From the NCBI GenBank assembly GCA_003427395.1, contig BFEA01000458.1:968014-1007121 (forward strand): a DNA stretch of 39,108 bases, given 5' to 3'. This document shows positions 1 through 10,015 of the stretch, piece by piece (positions within the stretch are counted from its first letter, which is position 1; each line of letters starts with the position of its first letter). The notes below the pieces were generated by a model that was not told the DNA's origin, did not search any database, and saw only the letters and a list, made by a program, of their open reading frames with translations. A program made the position numbers and the translations under genes. The DNA comes from Chara braunii. Its lineage: Eukaryota; Streptophyta; Charophyceae; Charales; Characeae.

Positions 1-51
<51 letters not shown>
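1..51. repeat. (CA)n microsatellite
   Basis: The window opens inside an uninterrupted CA dinucleotide run that degrades into GCACACAGAG. Its true left end lies outside the window. Confidence 0.95.
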
Positions 52-59
<8 letters not shown>

Positions 60-547
60 AGTCATGCTTTTTTTAGTGTATAGCGAATATGACAACACAC
101 ACACATAGAAAAGAAGGGAAAAATAAGAAAAAAAAAGCACAGGGTCACCACTGTTCTCTTGCACATGCTGTTCTGCGGCAGCACGTGTCAGCTGCACCTG
201 TCTTCAAGGTTGTAGGGGGTTGCACTCACCATGAGCCTTGCTCCACTACTCTCCACATGCACAAAAGACAAAAAAATTGAAAAAATATGTCATGCATCTT
301 TCCAAGTTCTCGCGGAGGATTCAGTCTCATTTTGCACATTTGGAGAGTAATGCAGCGAGGCCCCATGTCATATATGCTTCTAAAAACCGTTCAGTCAGAG
401 CTGCTGCTGCCTTCTCCTTTTTTGTTCTTCTGCACCACTTCACTAGAATGTTTGTCTTTCTCTTTTCCTGCTTTTCAGTCTGTCAGTACCTGAACTGAAC
501 ATCATGTTCATGAATGACTGCCTCTCTCATTCCAACACACACATTCT

Positions 548-548
<1 letters not shown>
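52..548. other. Gene-less AT-rich stretch
   Basis: No coding signal is convincing here: the short ORFs are low-complexity and have no recognisable domain. The part from about 241 to 365 belongs to a repeat module seen again near 13 kb and is listed separately. Confidence 0.6.
241..365. repeat. Dispersed repeat module D, copy 1
   Basis: A segment with CACAAAAGACAAAAA, then GGATTCAGTCTCATTTTG, GGAGAGTAATGCAGCG and AGGCCCC recurs in degenerate form at 12955-13150, where GGATCCAGTCTCATTTTAG, GGAGAG and GTAGTGCAGCGAGGCCC are visible. The shared order of motifs supports common origin. The family is unknown to me. Confidence 0.55.
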
Positions 549-604
<56 letters not shown>

Positions 605-611
605 TCTCTCT
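549..611. repeat. (TC)n microsatellite
   Basis: A CT/TC dinucleotide run of about 60 bases with one interruption (a TA near 590). Confidence 0.95.
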
Positions 612-1133
612 GACGCACACACATGACAATATGTGCACACAAAGACACAAAAAAAAACTGGCTGTTCCGCAGCCAGCTGTACCAGTGAAATATGAAACAG
701 GTGCCATCATGCTTGTCATGACAAGAAATACTTGAAGAGAACGAACAGGCCTTTCAAGCTACACAGCCGGTGGGCATGACCATCACCAGTTTCCCATCCT
801 GAACAGAGAAGGCATAGGCATCCATTATGATCGTATTTTTGGCATGTAAGGGCAAATGCTAAATAACAATGAAACGGCATCGTGCTTCCATGACACTGCA
901 AAAGTTTCTCAAAGTTTCGCTGAGCTTTCACTCCGCGCAGAATGACTGATCAGTGATCTCCCTGACGCCCGCCAGATCCTCCTCTTGTCAGGGACCCTTT
1001 TTTTCTTTTTTCTTTTTTTCTTTTTTTTTAAGCGCAAACAGCCTCGGATGCAGCTTGAGGGGTCACTTCTTCTCAGCAGCACACTGGGTTCAAATTCCGT
1101 TCAACGGATACCCTTCCACACACAACTAGAGCC
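612..1133. other. No feature recognised
   Basis: Between the TC run and the Y-type repeat there is only pyrimidine-rich sequence (a T/C tract near 1000-1030) and short ORFs without domains. Confidence 0.5.
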
Positions 1134-1227
1134 TTTTCTTTTTTTTTCTTGGGACAACTGCTCCAATGAGTCCAATCTATTGGTGGGGAGCAGCAGGTGC
1201 TGGAAACAAACTGGGTCCAGCGTCCCA
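1134..1227 (-). repeat. Retroposon-like repeat Y, copy 1
   Basis: The core CTATTGGTGGGGAGCAGCAG followed by GTGCTGGAAAC and GGGTCCAGCGTCCCAT is shared with copies at 11262-11313, 24261-24402 and 29060-29190. A T-rich run at 1134-1150 on the plus strand would be the A-rich 3' end of a minus-strand retroposon copy. Family unknown. Confidence 0.65.
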
Positions 1228-1642
1228 TCTGAACATTTACAAAACATGTGAGATACCGGGGTCAAGTCCCACTAGCACCGTTTAGTTTCTTCAACGCCTG
1301 AATCTGGACGTGTTTGTAGCTATGTGTGGTTGAGGAAACTCAACGCAATTTCTGCACATCTCCACAAACACGTCCACATTCAGGCATTGATGAAACTCAA
1401 CACTGCTGGTGGGACTTGGCCCCGGGGCCATTACCCGGCTAAGAGTATTCAGGAAAATTTAGAAAAGACCAAGAGTACCTGCTACAACAGCCTATCCCCA
1501 TGGGTTCATCACTTTTTTTGCCCAGGGAAACGCAGAGGGGCGTCTCCAATACAGTCATAATTAAATCAACTTTACTTCTATTTTTTAATACTGCCTATAC
1601 AGGCATAATTCCTATTGCACTCCTGCCAGTACTCAGCCCATT

Positions 1643-1712
1643 TGGCTGAACGGTACACTACTGCACGCATGTAACTGTAATTTGTAAATGACAAGGTCAT
1701 TAGCTCAAATCC
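1643..1712 (+). repeat. Possible tRNA-derived SINE head (pol III A and B boxes)
   Basis: TGGCTGAACGG at 1643-1653 fits the pol III A-box consensus, and AGCTCAAATCC at 1702-1712 differs from the B-box consensus GGTTCRANYCC at two positions. The 49-base gap between them is tRNA-like. I cannot fold a clean cloverleaf, so a relic is more likely than a functional tRNA gene. Confidence 0.3.
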
Positions 1713-1868
1713 TGAAGGACTCAAATGAATTGTACGATAAGGTTGGCAACTTGGCAGCTACCCCCTTTAAAAAGAGGAAAGAGGTATCACAACCTCCAGA
1801 AAGGATGGTAGATCTCATCTCACACAGCCTGAATATCATCCGCTGAAGCAACCAATGGGCCTAGCTCA

Positions 1869-1926
1869 GTTCCCCCCCCCCACAGAATATACAGGGGCTG
1901 TGTCTTTTCTGGGGGGGGGGGGGAAC
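1869..1926. repeat. Oligo-C / oligo-G hairpin
   Basis: GTT followed by ten C (1869-1881) faces thirteen G followed by AAC (1911-1926) across a 29-base loop. The loop segment AGAATATACAGGGGCTGTGT (1884-1903) recurs with one mismatch at 18806-18825, so the hairpin may be the remnant of a dispersed element and not a chance pairing. Confidence 0.7.
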
Positions 1927-2055
1927 AAAAGCCGTGAGCTGGAATCCAGATGGAACTAACTGAGTGAATTTCTTGAATTACCTGGGGCCGGTCGGTTCTA
2001 TCATCTATGATGATATCTCAAGGCCGTCGCCCTTTTGAAAAAAGAAAGAGAAGAA

Positions 2056-2060
2056 GCATC
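2056..2060. repeat. Target-site duplication, left copy (GCATC)
   Basis: GCATC directly precedes the 5' LTR and directly follows the 3' LTR at 11109-11113. Five bases is the usual duplication made by Ty3/gypsy integrases. Confidence 0.85.
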
Positions 2061-3186
2061 TGTGAGGAACAAGCCCTCAAGGGGCCCTATCAGACATCAC
2101 ATGTTCTGGGCTAAGGACCCCAGCAAGCCGAGTGCCCGCCCTAAGTGAAGGCAGGCCTGAATATTCGTCAGAGGCCAAAATTCGACATTTTCATATGTGG
2201 GTATTCAGGCTCTTGCAGCACCCCAGTTGGTTGGGTAGACGCGTGAGCCTCACTAAGCTGCGTCATACAGTTGGCCCAGGCCCAGACAGTTGCGCCTGGG
2301 CACATACACACAAAGCAGGGCCGATACATTGGGAAGCAGACCATCGGCCTTTGGAAAAGCAGCACTGCCGACGCACCTGCCTGGGAGCCCTGCACAGATG
2401 CAGCAAACAACCCAAGTCCGGAGACTCAGGCCGTGGCCAACTGAAAAAGGCCCAGGCCCTCAACTGTAGTCTCGGGCCTGGACGCAGGGTCTGATGCCCA
2501 ACCGGAAGCTACTGGAAGCTTCCAGCCAGGCCACACACAGCGTCCAGGAGGCTGCCACTTCCATAAAAGAAGTGAGGCAGCCCAGGCCAGGCATTCTGGC
2601 CAGTGCAGGCAATACGGAAGTGCTGCTGCGCTATCGCTTGATGCTGTGCAGCTGCCAAGGGCGCTGACGGGGCGCGTAGCGGTGAGGTGGGGCGCTGCAG
2701 GGCAGCGGGGCGCAGGCAGCCATAGCCGGGCTGCTGGGCGCCAGGGGGTACAGCGGGGCGATCAGGTGGTCTTCAGGAAAGAAGGAGAAGTGTGGGGTAA
2801 TCAAGGTCTGACTGAGGGTGACGAGATACGTACCTGGTACATGAAGAGAGGTCGGCTATGGTGTTGACAGTCATGTGCATTGGTCTTCGAGAGTCGAAGT
2901 GAGCCTGTTGCGTGAACCAGTGTAGGTAGGATAGTCGGGTAGAGTAGGCTGGGCGCTGGGCGCCAGACAGAAGGGGCGACGCTGGGCGCCAGACAGAAGG
3001 GGCGACTTTGGATACTGTGTTGGTGTGGCCTACGGGCTTGAACATTGGCTCATTACTTCATTGTATTGCTCTATATGGATGGTATCTCAGGGCATTTTGT
3101 ACTCTCTGCTTTGACACGACTACCTGGACATCTGTGTGATTTCGCAACTTGTTTTTTTGTATATCGTTCACACTCATATTCCTTGC
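2061..3186 (+). repeat. 5' LTR of the gypsy element
   Basis: It starts TGTGAGGAAC and matches 10016-11108 along its whole length. It ends CCTTGC just before the PBS, so the ends are TG...GC rather than TG...CA if the GCATC duplication marks the boundary. A 26-bp unit starting GCTGGGCGCC is tandemly duplicated at 2955-3006 and single in the 3' LTR, which accounts for most of the length difference. A TATA-like CTATATGG lies near 3070. The small ORFs inside the LTR also occur in the other LTR and are not genes. Confidence 0.93.
2955..3006. repeat. 26-bp tandem duplication inside the 5' LTR
   Basis: Two adjacent identical 26-base units (2955-2980 and 2981-3006) where the 3' LTR has one diverged unit near 10897. 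Because LTRs are identical at insertion, the duplication or its loss post-dates integration. Confidence 0.85.
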
Positions 3187-3190
3187 AATT

Positions 3191-3202
3191 TGGTATCGGA
3201 GC
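3191..3202 (+). other. Primer binding site (initiator Met tRNA type)
   Basis: TGGTATCGGAGC sits four bases after the 5' LTR and differs by one base from TGGTATCAGAGC, the common plant PBS complementary to initiator methionine tRNA. It is where minus-strand DNA synthesis would be primed. Confidence 0.85.
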
Positions 3203-4481
3203 TGGTTCGTGATCGCCTCTTACCTGGCACCGGCGACATTGTTACTTGGTGCGCTGACGATGCTTCATGTGCAGTAAGGATACTTTGGCGCTGGTTTGAA
3301 TTAGCGGGGCCTAGGTGGAGAGGCCGGCCGCTGGAAGGCTGTGGCGACAGCGTGGGAGCTGTGGCGACAGCAGGTTTATGTATGATGATGAGAGTATGCT
3401 GACGTGGCATTTTGGCTGAGGTGGCACTGCGTTGCGTTGTGGGTGGTAAAAAGGCTATTGACCGGTCATCGAAATGCACGTCGGCCCAATTGGTGAGAAA
3501 TCTCTGGTTGGGGGCAGCTATCTCCAGGTACGTTGTTCCCATTCCTTATCTACCCTCTCAATCTCTTCTTACCGTGAGGAAGTGAGTCCAACTTGAGTGT
3601 CCTCTCTTTGGTGAGGAGTCGTGTGCGCTCTACCTTGAGAGACGAAATTCTTCCCGGTGGCGCATCATGCAGGAGAGGGCCGTGCCTCTGAAGGGCCCTG
3701 GTCGAAGCACGGGTCACGGTCACCACGCCAACCCATGGGTAGTAGTACATGCAAGCCATGCTGCTTTGTCCATTGAGGCTCTTTGCTGCGCTGATAGAAG
3801 GGGTGTGCGGACTGACCAGTCCTACATAGACGCTCCCAGACCGTCTATAAACATTTCTGGTTGGGGTCTGAACTGTCCGCTGGTTGTGATCGTTGTCCTG
3901 ATTGCGACGTTAAAGAATTCCTGAGGACTATCGGGGGCTGTCCTTAAATTGCCTCTTGATCAGCCAGATCAGTCAGACGTAAGGCTCGTTGCACGCGAGG
4001 GTAAACGAAGGGCAGGACTGGTCATAAGCATACTTCTTGGGCACAGGGGTGGGCCGTGGTTGCACACCTTAGACATTGCCGCTTGATGATGCTCATAGGT
4101 ACGTTGGATACAGGGGAAGGGGATTCCAATTGTGAACTCAACTGAACATCACTGCTTTACCCCTTGTGCATACATCTGCTCACAGTAGCCTATTTTTATT
4201 TTTGATTAGTTGGGTGACAGACTGCTGACACCTAACAGACAGCCTAGAGTAGGACAAAAATCTACCATAGTCAGTTCTCCTCAAAACTTCTGAATAGAGC
4301 TAATCATAATAGAAGTAGACTATATGTGTACATTTTGTGTAGGTGTTGTTGATGCCGCTTGTTAGATAGCCTAGGTAACACGCCAGACAGTAAATTGTTT
4401 TAATTATTTTTAGAACCGGTCAGACGCATGCTGCGATAGGTCCCAAAGAGGACATTAGTGCAGACAACGTCTGCCTAACCC
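3203..4481 (+). other. Gypsy leader / 5' untranslated region
   Basis: About 1.28 kb between the PBS and the first gag ATG. No domain is recognisable and the ORFs on either strand look random. A long leader is common in plant gypsy elements. Confidence 0.7.
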
Positions 4482-6279
4482 ATGAGTGGATCACAGGGTG
4501 GGGAAGATACATCTGACGATAGGAGGCAGACACGAAGGGATACCGGTAGGATACCCTTAGTGTTCCAGGTCCAACTACCAGGAGACGAAAGGAGACTAAG
4601 GGCCGAAGCTAGGGCCTGTAATCTAGAGACTGCGAGAGAAATAACAAGAGTTGTAGAACGGGCGTTGGCAGCAGCAGCAGCGAGCGCGGTAGCAATGGCT
4701 ACCTCTGCAGCAACATCTGCTGCGACTTCAACTGGTCAACAGACCAGCTCGCATGTTATCTCTAGTATGCCAGGGGCTGGCACTAGTCAGATGGCGGGCT
4801 CGTAGTACAGCTCGCCGCCTCCACGCACCCGGGAGCCGATGGAGCTCCAACAAGTAGAAAGGATTCGCTTAAGGCTAGAGGAGGAACTTAAACAGACTAC
4901 TAAAAGAGAGCAAGAGATTAGAGATAGGAGTGTGAGACTGGAGGGTAGGGAGGCAGGCAAGGCTGCACTAGAGGGGTTAGATGACTCGACCCTTAAAAAA
5001 CTGAAAAGATTTTTAAGGCGAGCATCCTGTCCATGCACGCATACATGGACAGTAAACTGGATACAATCCAGGACACCTTGGACCAGATCCTGAACGCCAT
5101 GCACAGGCCAGGAATCAGGCCAGCAGTCTTGCCATCACTGCCATTCACAGCGATGACAGGCCCCTATGCCGCTCAGTCCGGACCATCACCAAGTGGTATA
5201 TCAGCAGCAGCCCTATCTCAGACTGTTGCTTCTTCATCTTCTGGTCCAACGATTGGAGTTACACCACAGTCGCCACTTGTCCCGCCAGCGGGACAACAAT
5301 TACCTTGGTACCCAAGACCCCCATGAAACCACCTCTAACCTTCTCAGGAGACAAGAAGGATGAGGCTCTCGACACGTGGTTGAGAACGGTGCCAGTGTGG
5401 GTGAGGGCAAAGAGGACATTGGTAAAGGAGGAAGTGATTACTGCTGCATCCTACTTAATAGAAGGTTCGTCAACTTGCTGGCTAAGTGGATTGGTAGCTT
5501 CAAATGGGTTCGGGAGGAACATGGGTGATTGGGCGCAGACCCACACCTTAGAAAGCTTTCTGGATTTAGTGGAAGCACGATGGCACAACCCTCAACAGGC
5601 ACAGATTGCCACTGATGGGCTATTAAAGCTTGATGCTAGGAAGTACAAGTCAGTGCGAGAGCTTACCACGACCGTAGAGCGCATGATTGTTGTCCCAGGA
5701 GTGGAGTACAATCCACAGGTCTTATTGACCATGTTCTTAAGATGTCTTCCCACAGACATCAAGAACTTACTGGCCAGCGAGGCTCGGTTACAGTATCACA
5801 CCTTTGAGACATTCGGTAAGAAGGCCCTAGACTTAGAGGCTACGCTGGGTGGTGCCCAAACCCCCTCTACGGACAGAAGAAAGAAGAAGGCTCCACAAGA
5901 GTGGAAGAAAAAAGGCAGTCGATTGATGATGGTTGATTCCGATGGGAATCAAACTGCGATCGATGATGTTTCTGAACTTGTGAAGAGTGCAGAGTTGGAC
6001 GGCGAGGAGAGTGCTAAGGGTAACAACCTCGCCGCAACAGTTAAGACTAAGGCAGGTGGCCGCGGCAAGGGCGGTCAGCAAAGGAGTCATGGGCAAGCCG
6101 CCAACCCAAACAAAATAGTTGCTTGGGTGAGGGCCGGTTTGGATCAGGAAGTGTGGCGAGACCATTGGTCGCGTGGTGCTTGCATAAACTGCAGCGAGTA
6201 CGTCCATACGCAGTTTAAATGCAAGAACCCGAAGGTCTTGCAGAAGATCCCTCCTAAGGGTGGGTATCCTTCTTCTTAG
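4482..6279 (+). pseudogene. gag: gag (capsid/nucleocapsid), broken
   Basis: The Gag region would form the virus-like particle and package element RNA. It begins at an ATG (4482) with a basic, Ala-rich start. The same frame continues past an in-frame TAG (4803-4805) into a charged, coiled-coil-like stretch (about 4839-5010). It then shifts frame near 5015-5030 (next segment ...SILSMHAYMDSKLDTIQ) and again near 5305-5325, after which 324 codons stay open. This last part carries the retrotransposon Gag domain (from about TFSGDKKDEALDTWLR, 5340) and ends with a CX2CX4HX4C knuckle, CINCSEYVHTQFKC (about 6183-6224). The stop is at 6277. One nonsense change and two frameshifts are needed to explain it, so it is a pseudogene. 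Confidence 0.88.
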
Positions 6280-6386
6280 TCTGGGGCCTCTACGAGCTCC
6301 AACTCGAGAAACACTTAGGGATGGTAGAAGTTGTAGCTGCTTCTACTCTCGTTGAAGCGGGTGATGTACCCTCCCCATTTTAAGAG

Positions 6387-7070
6387 TTGGCCAAAGTTAT
6401 TGACTCGTTAGTCACCCTGCAGACGCATCCGGACCCAACTATACTTTGTACGTTGGATGTGTCTGAAGCCTTAGAAGACCTTCAAGGTGAGTGGTCGGCA
6501 ATGGATCCTCATGAGCCCTGGGTGGCACGAAGTAGAGGTCCTAGAGGGGAGCACTTCGTTGTGGAAGTTGGTGTGGGTGGTCACAAGTGTGGCGCCTTCG
6601 TAGACATTGGCTCCACGCGAAACTTCATAAGTCGCGACTGCGTTGATAGACTGCGCCTAAAGGACCGGGTGCAGCGCCTGAGTAGACCGGTAGCATCTAC
6701 TTTGGCCAACAAAGAGCACACGATGGTGGAGGACTACGTTAAAGACGTGGTCTGCACGTTCTCCTACCTAGGAGGAGAGATAAACCATAAGATATCATTC
6801 CTGGTGAGCGACGATTTGCCCTTTGACATGTTGTTGGGCATGTACTACATCGAGGTTGTCAAGCCCCAGTTTGACTGGGACAAGGTGTTGGAGCACGAGT
6901 TGCCTAATGGGAGGACCGTTAGACTGGCTAAGTATAAAGTCAGTAGGTTAATAGACTCCTACGGGTGCTTATGCACATCTGCCTTCTATAACTATTATAA
7001 ACAGAACCAAGAGGAAGGAATGTACTTAGTCTATGTCTCTGCCAAAGGGGAGGCCGTTAAAACACCCCCA
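6387..7070 (+). pseudogene. pol: Aspartic protease domain of pol, altered active site
   Basis: Retropepsin-like region that would cut the Gag-Pol precursor. The visible signature is FVDIGSTRNFIS (about 6597-6632) and the later hydrophobic LPFDMLLGMYYIEVV, which matches the usual ILG(M/T)xWL element. The catalytic triplet should be D-T/S-G, but here it reads D-I-G, a change expected to impair or abolish activity. The frame (open 6387-7229) starts with TTG and not ATG, so translation would normally come through from an upstream gag-pol reading; 107 bases separate it from the gag stop. It runs directly into RT without a break. Confidence 0.85.
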
Positions 7071-8430
7071 GAGATAGAGATCATCGTCGCTAAGTACCCT
7101 GGTTTGTTTGAGGAGCCTACAGGAGTCGTAGACAGGGAGGTTGTCCATGTCATAGAGATCATCCCAGATAGCAAGACACGTAAGGGAAATATCTATAGGA
7201 TAGCTCCGGCTGAGTTGGACGAGCTTTGACGACAACTGAAAGAGCTGACAGAGAAGGGGTGGATTTGGCCTAGCACCTCCGCTTTTGGCTCACCAGTTTT
7301 ATTTGTTCCAAAAAAAGGGGGAACACTAAGGATGTGCATTGATTATAGAGGCCTCAATGCCATCACCGTTAAGAACACAGAACCTCTACCACGCATCGAC
7401 GACCTATTGGATAGGGTGTAGGGGTGTAAGTATTATACCAAGATAGACTTAAAATCTGGCTACCATCAGATTGCCATAAGACCAGAGGACCAGCACAAAA
7501 CCGCATTCCAGACCAGGTATGGTCTGTACGAGTTTGTGGTGATGCCCTTTGGCCTTTGCAATGCGACGGGTGCATTCCAGCATGCCATGAATAGGATGTT
7601 CCATGACTACTTAGATAAGTTCGTTGTCGTGTACCTCGACGACATACTTATCTTTAGTAGAACTATCGAGGAGCATGCTCAGCATGTAGACAAAGTACTT
7701 TCATTCCTTCGGCAGCACAAGTATAAGATATAAACGCAGAGAAATGCGAGTTCGGTCGCACTCGAATCTTGTACTTGGGTCATGAAGTATCCGCAAATGG
7801 GATTATGCCCGAAGATGCAAAGGTGGCTAGCATACGTGACTGGCCACGACCCCAGTCTGTGATTGAGGTCAGATCATTCTTGGGAATGTGTGGTTATTAC
7901 CACAATTTCGTAAAGAATTATAGCACGATCACATCTCCCTTGACTGATCTAACTCGACTTGACACACCATGGGATTGGATCGACAAGTGTGAGGCAGATT
8001 TAAAGTGTTTGAAGCATGCTCTCACACACCATGAAGTTCTCATGGTGCCCGACCCGCAGAGGTCATTCGTTGTTACCACTGATGCAAGCCAATATGGCAT
8101 TGGCGCTGTGCTGGCTCAGCAGGAAGGGAAAAAGTTGAGACCGGTCGAGTACATGAGTAAAAAGATGCCATCAAAGAAGTTGTCAAAGTCCACCTACGAG
8201 AGGGAACTCTATGCTCTCTACAAGGCACCTGTCCGCTAAAGGCACTATCTATTAGGAAGGTTATTTTACTTGAGAACCGACCATCAGACCCTCAAGTGGA
8301 TCAAGACCCAACCAGTTCTCTCCGATGCACTCAAACGCTGGATTGAAGTCATAGATCAGTATGACTTCAAACTAGACTATGTGAAGGGAGAGTACAACAA
8401 GGTTGCGGACGCGTTGTCTAGAAGGGCAGA
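7071..8430 (+). pseudogene. pol: Reverse transcriptase and RNase H domains of pol, broken
   Basis: RT motifs appear in order: [47 protein letters not shown] and the catalytic VVYLDDILIFS (about 7626-7658), then YLGHEVSANGI. RNase H follows with TTDASQYGIGAVLAQ, the STYERELYAL acidic residue, LRTDHQTLKW and VADALSR. Breaks: TGA at 7227-7229, TAG at 7419-7421, a frame change at 7731 where an extra TA in ATATA shifts the frame, and TAA at 8237-8239. The first two fit single C-to-T changes of CGA and CAG codons. The catalytic residues remain, so the domain was active before decay. Confidence 0.92.
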
Positions 8431-9680
8431 TTACCTAGGTGCGCTGATTTCTAAGTTTGGCTTATCCGAGGACGTGACTCGATCCTTGGGGGAAGCCTAC
8501 AAGGAAGATCCCGTCATGATGGACATTATCAACAAACTGCAGGCTAAAGACAAGGCCACTATTGACAAGTTTGTGATGGTGGATGGGTTACTCTTTCTTG
8601 AAATGGGGTTTGACAGGTTAGTTGTTCCATCTAGGGAAATTTTGCGCAGTTTATTTTTAGGTGAGTGCCACGACGCAACAAGACATTTCGGCTACAAGAA
8701 AACTAGTGCTAACTTAGTACAGTGATTCTGGTGGCCTAACATGCTGGACGATCCAAAGAAGTACGTACAGACCTGTCAGGTCTGTCGGCGGGACAAGCCG
8801 CGGACTCAAGCTCCGCTTGAGTTACTCAAGCCTCTACCCATTCCTGCCGGCCCAGGGCAGAGTATCTCCATGGACGTCATGGATACTCTCGTGACCAGCA
8901 AGAATGGCAAAAGGCATATCTTCGTCATAGTAGATAGGTTTACCGAGTATGCTAGACTAATTGTCATGCCAGAGACTGCCAGGACTGAGCACGTCATTAA
9001 GTTGTTCATGTACAACTGGGTGCGTGACTTTGGACTGCCTAAGACAATCGTTAGTGATAGAGATGTGCGATTCACTAGCGAGATGTGGAAGAAGGCCGCT
9101 GAACAGATAGGCAGCCAGCTTCAGATGACTTCTAGGAATCATCCCGAAGCAAATCGACAGGCTGAACAGATGAACCGTGTGGTGCAGCATCTGTTGAGGC
9201 ATTACATCAAGCCCAACCAGGATGATTGGGATGAGAAACTACCTCTCATCGCCAGTCTGTACAACAATGTTGTTCACAGCACCACCGGTGTCAGTCCTAA
9301 TCAACTACATCTGGGATGGAAGCCTAGATTTGCTCTAGACTTCATCCTGCCTGAAAACCGAACTTCTGCAACTCCCGGAACCATTGAATTTGGTGTCCAG
9401 TATGAGAAATTGTTGCAGCAGACTGTCGAACACATCAAGAAATCTCAAGAAGCTATGATTGCTTTTGAGAACAAACGTCGCCGACAGTCCACATTCCATG
9501 TAGGGGAACGTGTCTGGGTCAAGGCTAGTGAGTTGGGACTGGAGTTTGGCATCTCAAGGAAACTAATGCCTCAATATTTCGGTCCATGGGAAGTCTTAGA
9601 CATTGTGGGGAGTGATTTGGATGGTCTCGTACGTCATTCGTATCCCTGGTCACCTACGCACATATCCTATTTTTCACGCC
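8431..9680 (+). pseudogene. pol: Integrase domain of pol, broken
   Basis: Inserts element cDNA into the genome. An N-terminal HHCC zinc site is visible (ECHDATRHFGYKK ... CQVCRRDK). The catalytic D,D,E residues lie in SMDVMDTL, TIVSDRDVRF and HPEANRQAEQMNR. A GPY/F module, MPQYFGPWEVL (about 9568-9600), follows. A TGA at 8723-8725 sits inside the zinc-binding region where CGA (Arg) is expected before FWWP. The frame is then open from 8726 to about 9650, where a frameshift moves the reading frame into the chromodomain-like tail. Confidence 0.92.
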
Positions 9681-9977
9681 TCCAAGCTTGCACCTTTCAC
9701 TGAGACAGCACAGTTCCCATCACGGAGATCTATGCTGCCCCCAACCATGGATGGCCACGTGGACGTCAACGGCCTTCTGGATCACAGAGACACGCCTGTT
9801 CCCAAGCCACCTGGCAGGGGAAGACCTCCTAAACCGGCAAGGGAGTACAGAATGCATTTCAGGCATCATACAGATCCTAAGGAAGATCGATGGAGTTCAA
9901 GGAAGGAACTTGTCAAGACAGCTCCTCAGATCGTGGCAGATTATGAGAAGAAATTGAAGGGGAAGGCACCAGCATGA
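9640..9977 (+). pseudogene. pol: Integrase C-terminus and chromodomain-like tail
   Basis: After the frameshift near 9650 the reading continues with YPIFHASKLAPFTE, PPTMDGHVDVNGLLDHRD, a Pro-rich linker and YRMHFRHHTDPKEDRW, then a helix ending VADYEKKLKG. In chromoviruses this place holds a chromodomain that guides integration to marked chromatin. The beta-strand/helix order fits, but the usual aromatic cage is not clear (the W-K/E-x-Y strand reads YRMHFR), so it belongs to the diverged type if it is one. The stop is TGA at 9975-9977, 38 bases before the 3' LTR. Confidence 0.7.
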
Positions 9978-10002
9978 AGCATCTCAGCGGACTTTCGAAG
10001 CT

Positions 10003-10015
10003 AAGGGGGATGGAA
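10003..10015 (+). other. Polypurine tract
   Basis: AAGGGGGATGGAA lies directly against the 3' LTR. This is the expected plus-strand primer site for LTR element replication; the single T interrupts it. Confidence 0.75.

Larger units (their letters stand above)
1228..2055. other. Gene-less region left of the gypsy element
   Basis: No supported coding region. It holds a possible tRNA-derived relic (1643-1712), a C-run/G-run hairpin (1869-1926) and otherwise unassigned sequence. The last bases form the left target-site copy of the gypsy insertion. Confidence 0.5.

Noticed and set aside
1643-1712. Functional tRNA gene
   Set aside because: Boxes are present but acceptor, anticodon and D stems do not pair convincingly; kept only as a possible SINE head.
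2132-2494. 120-codon ORF on the plus strand and several minus ORFs nearby
   Set aside because: They lie inside the LTR and recur in the 3' LTR with different breaks.
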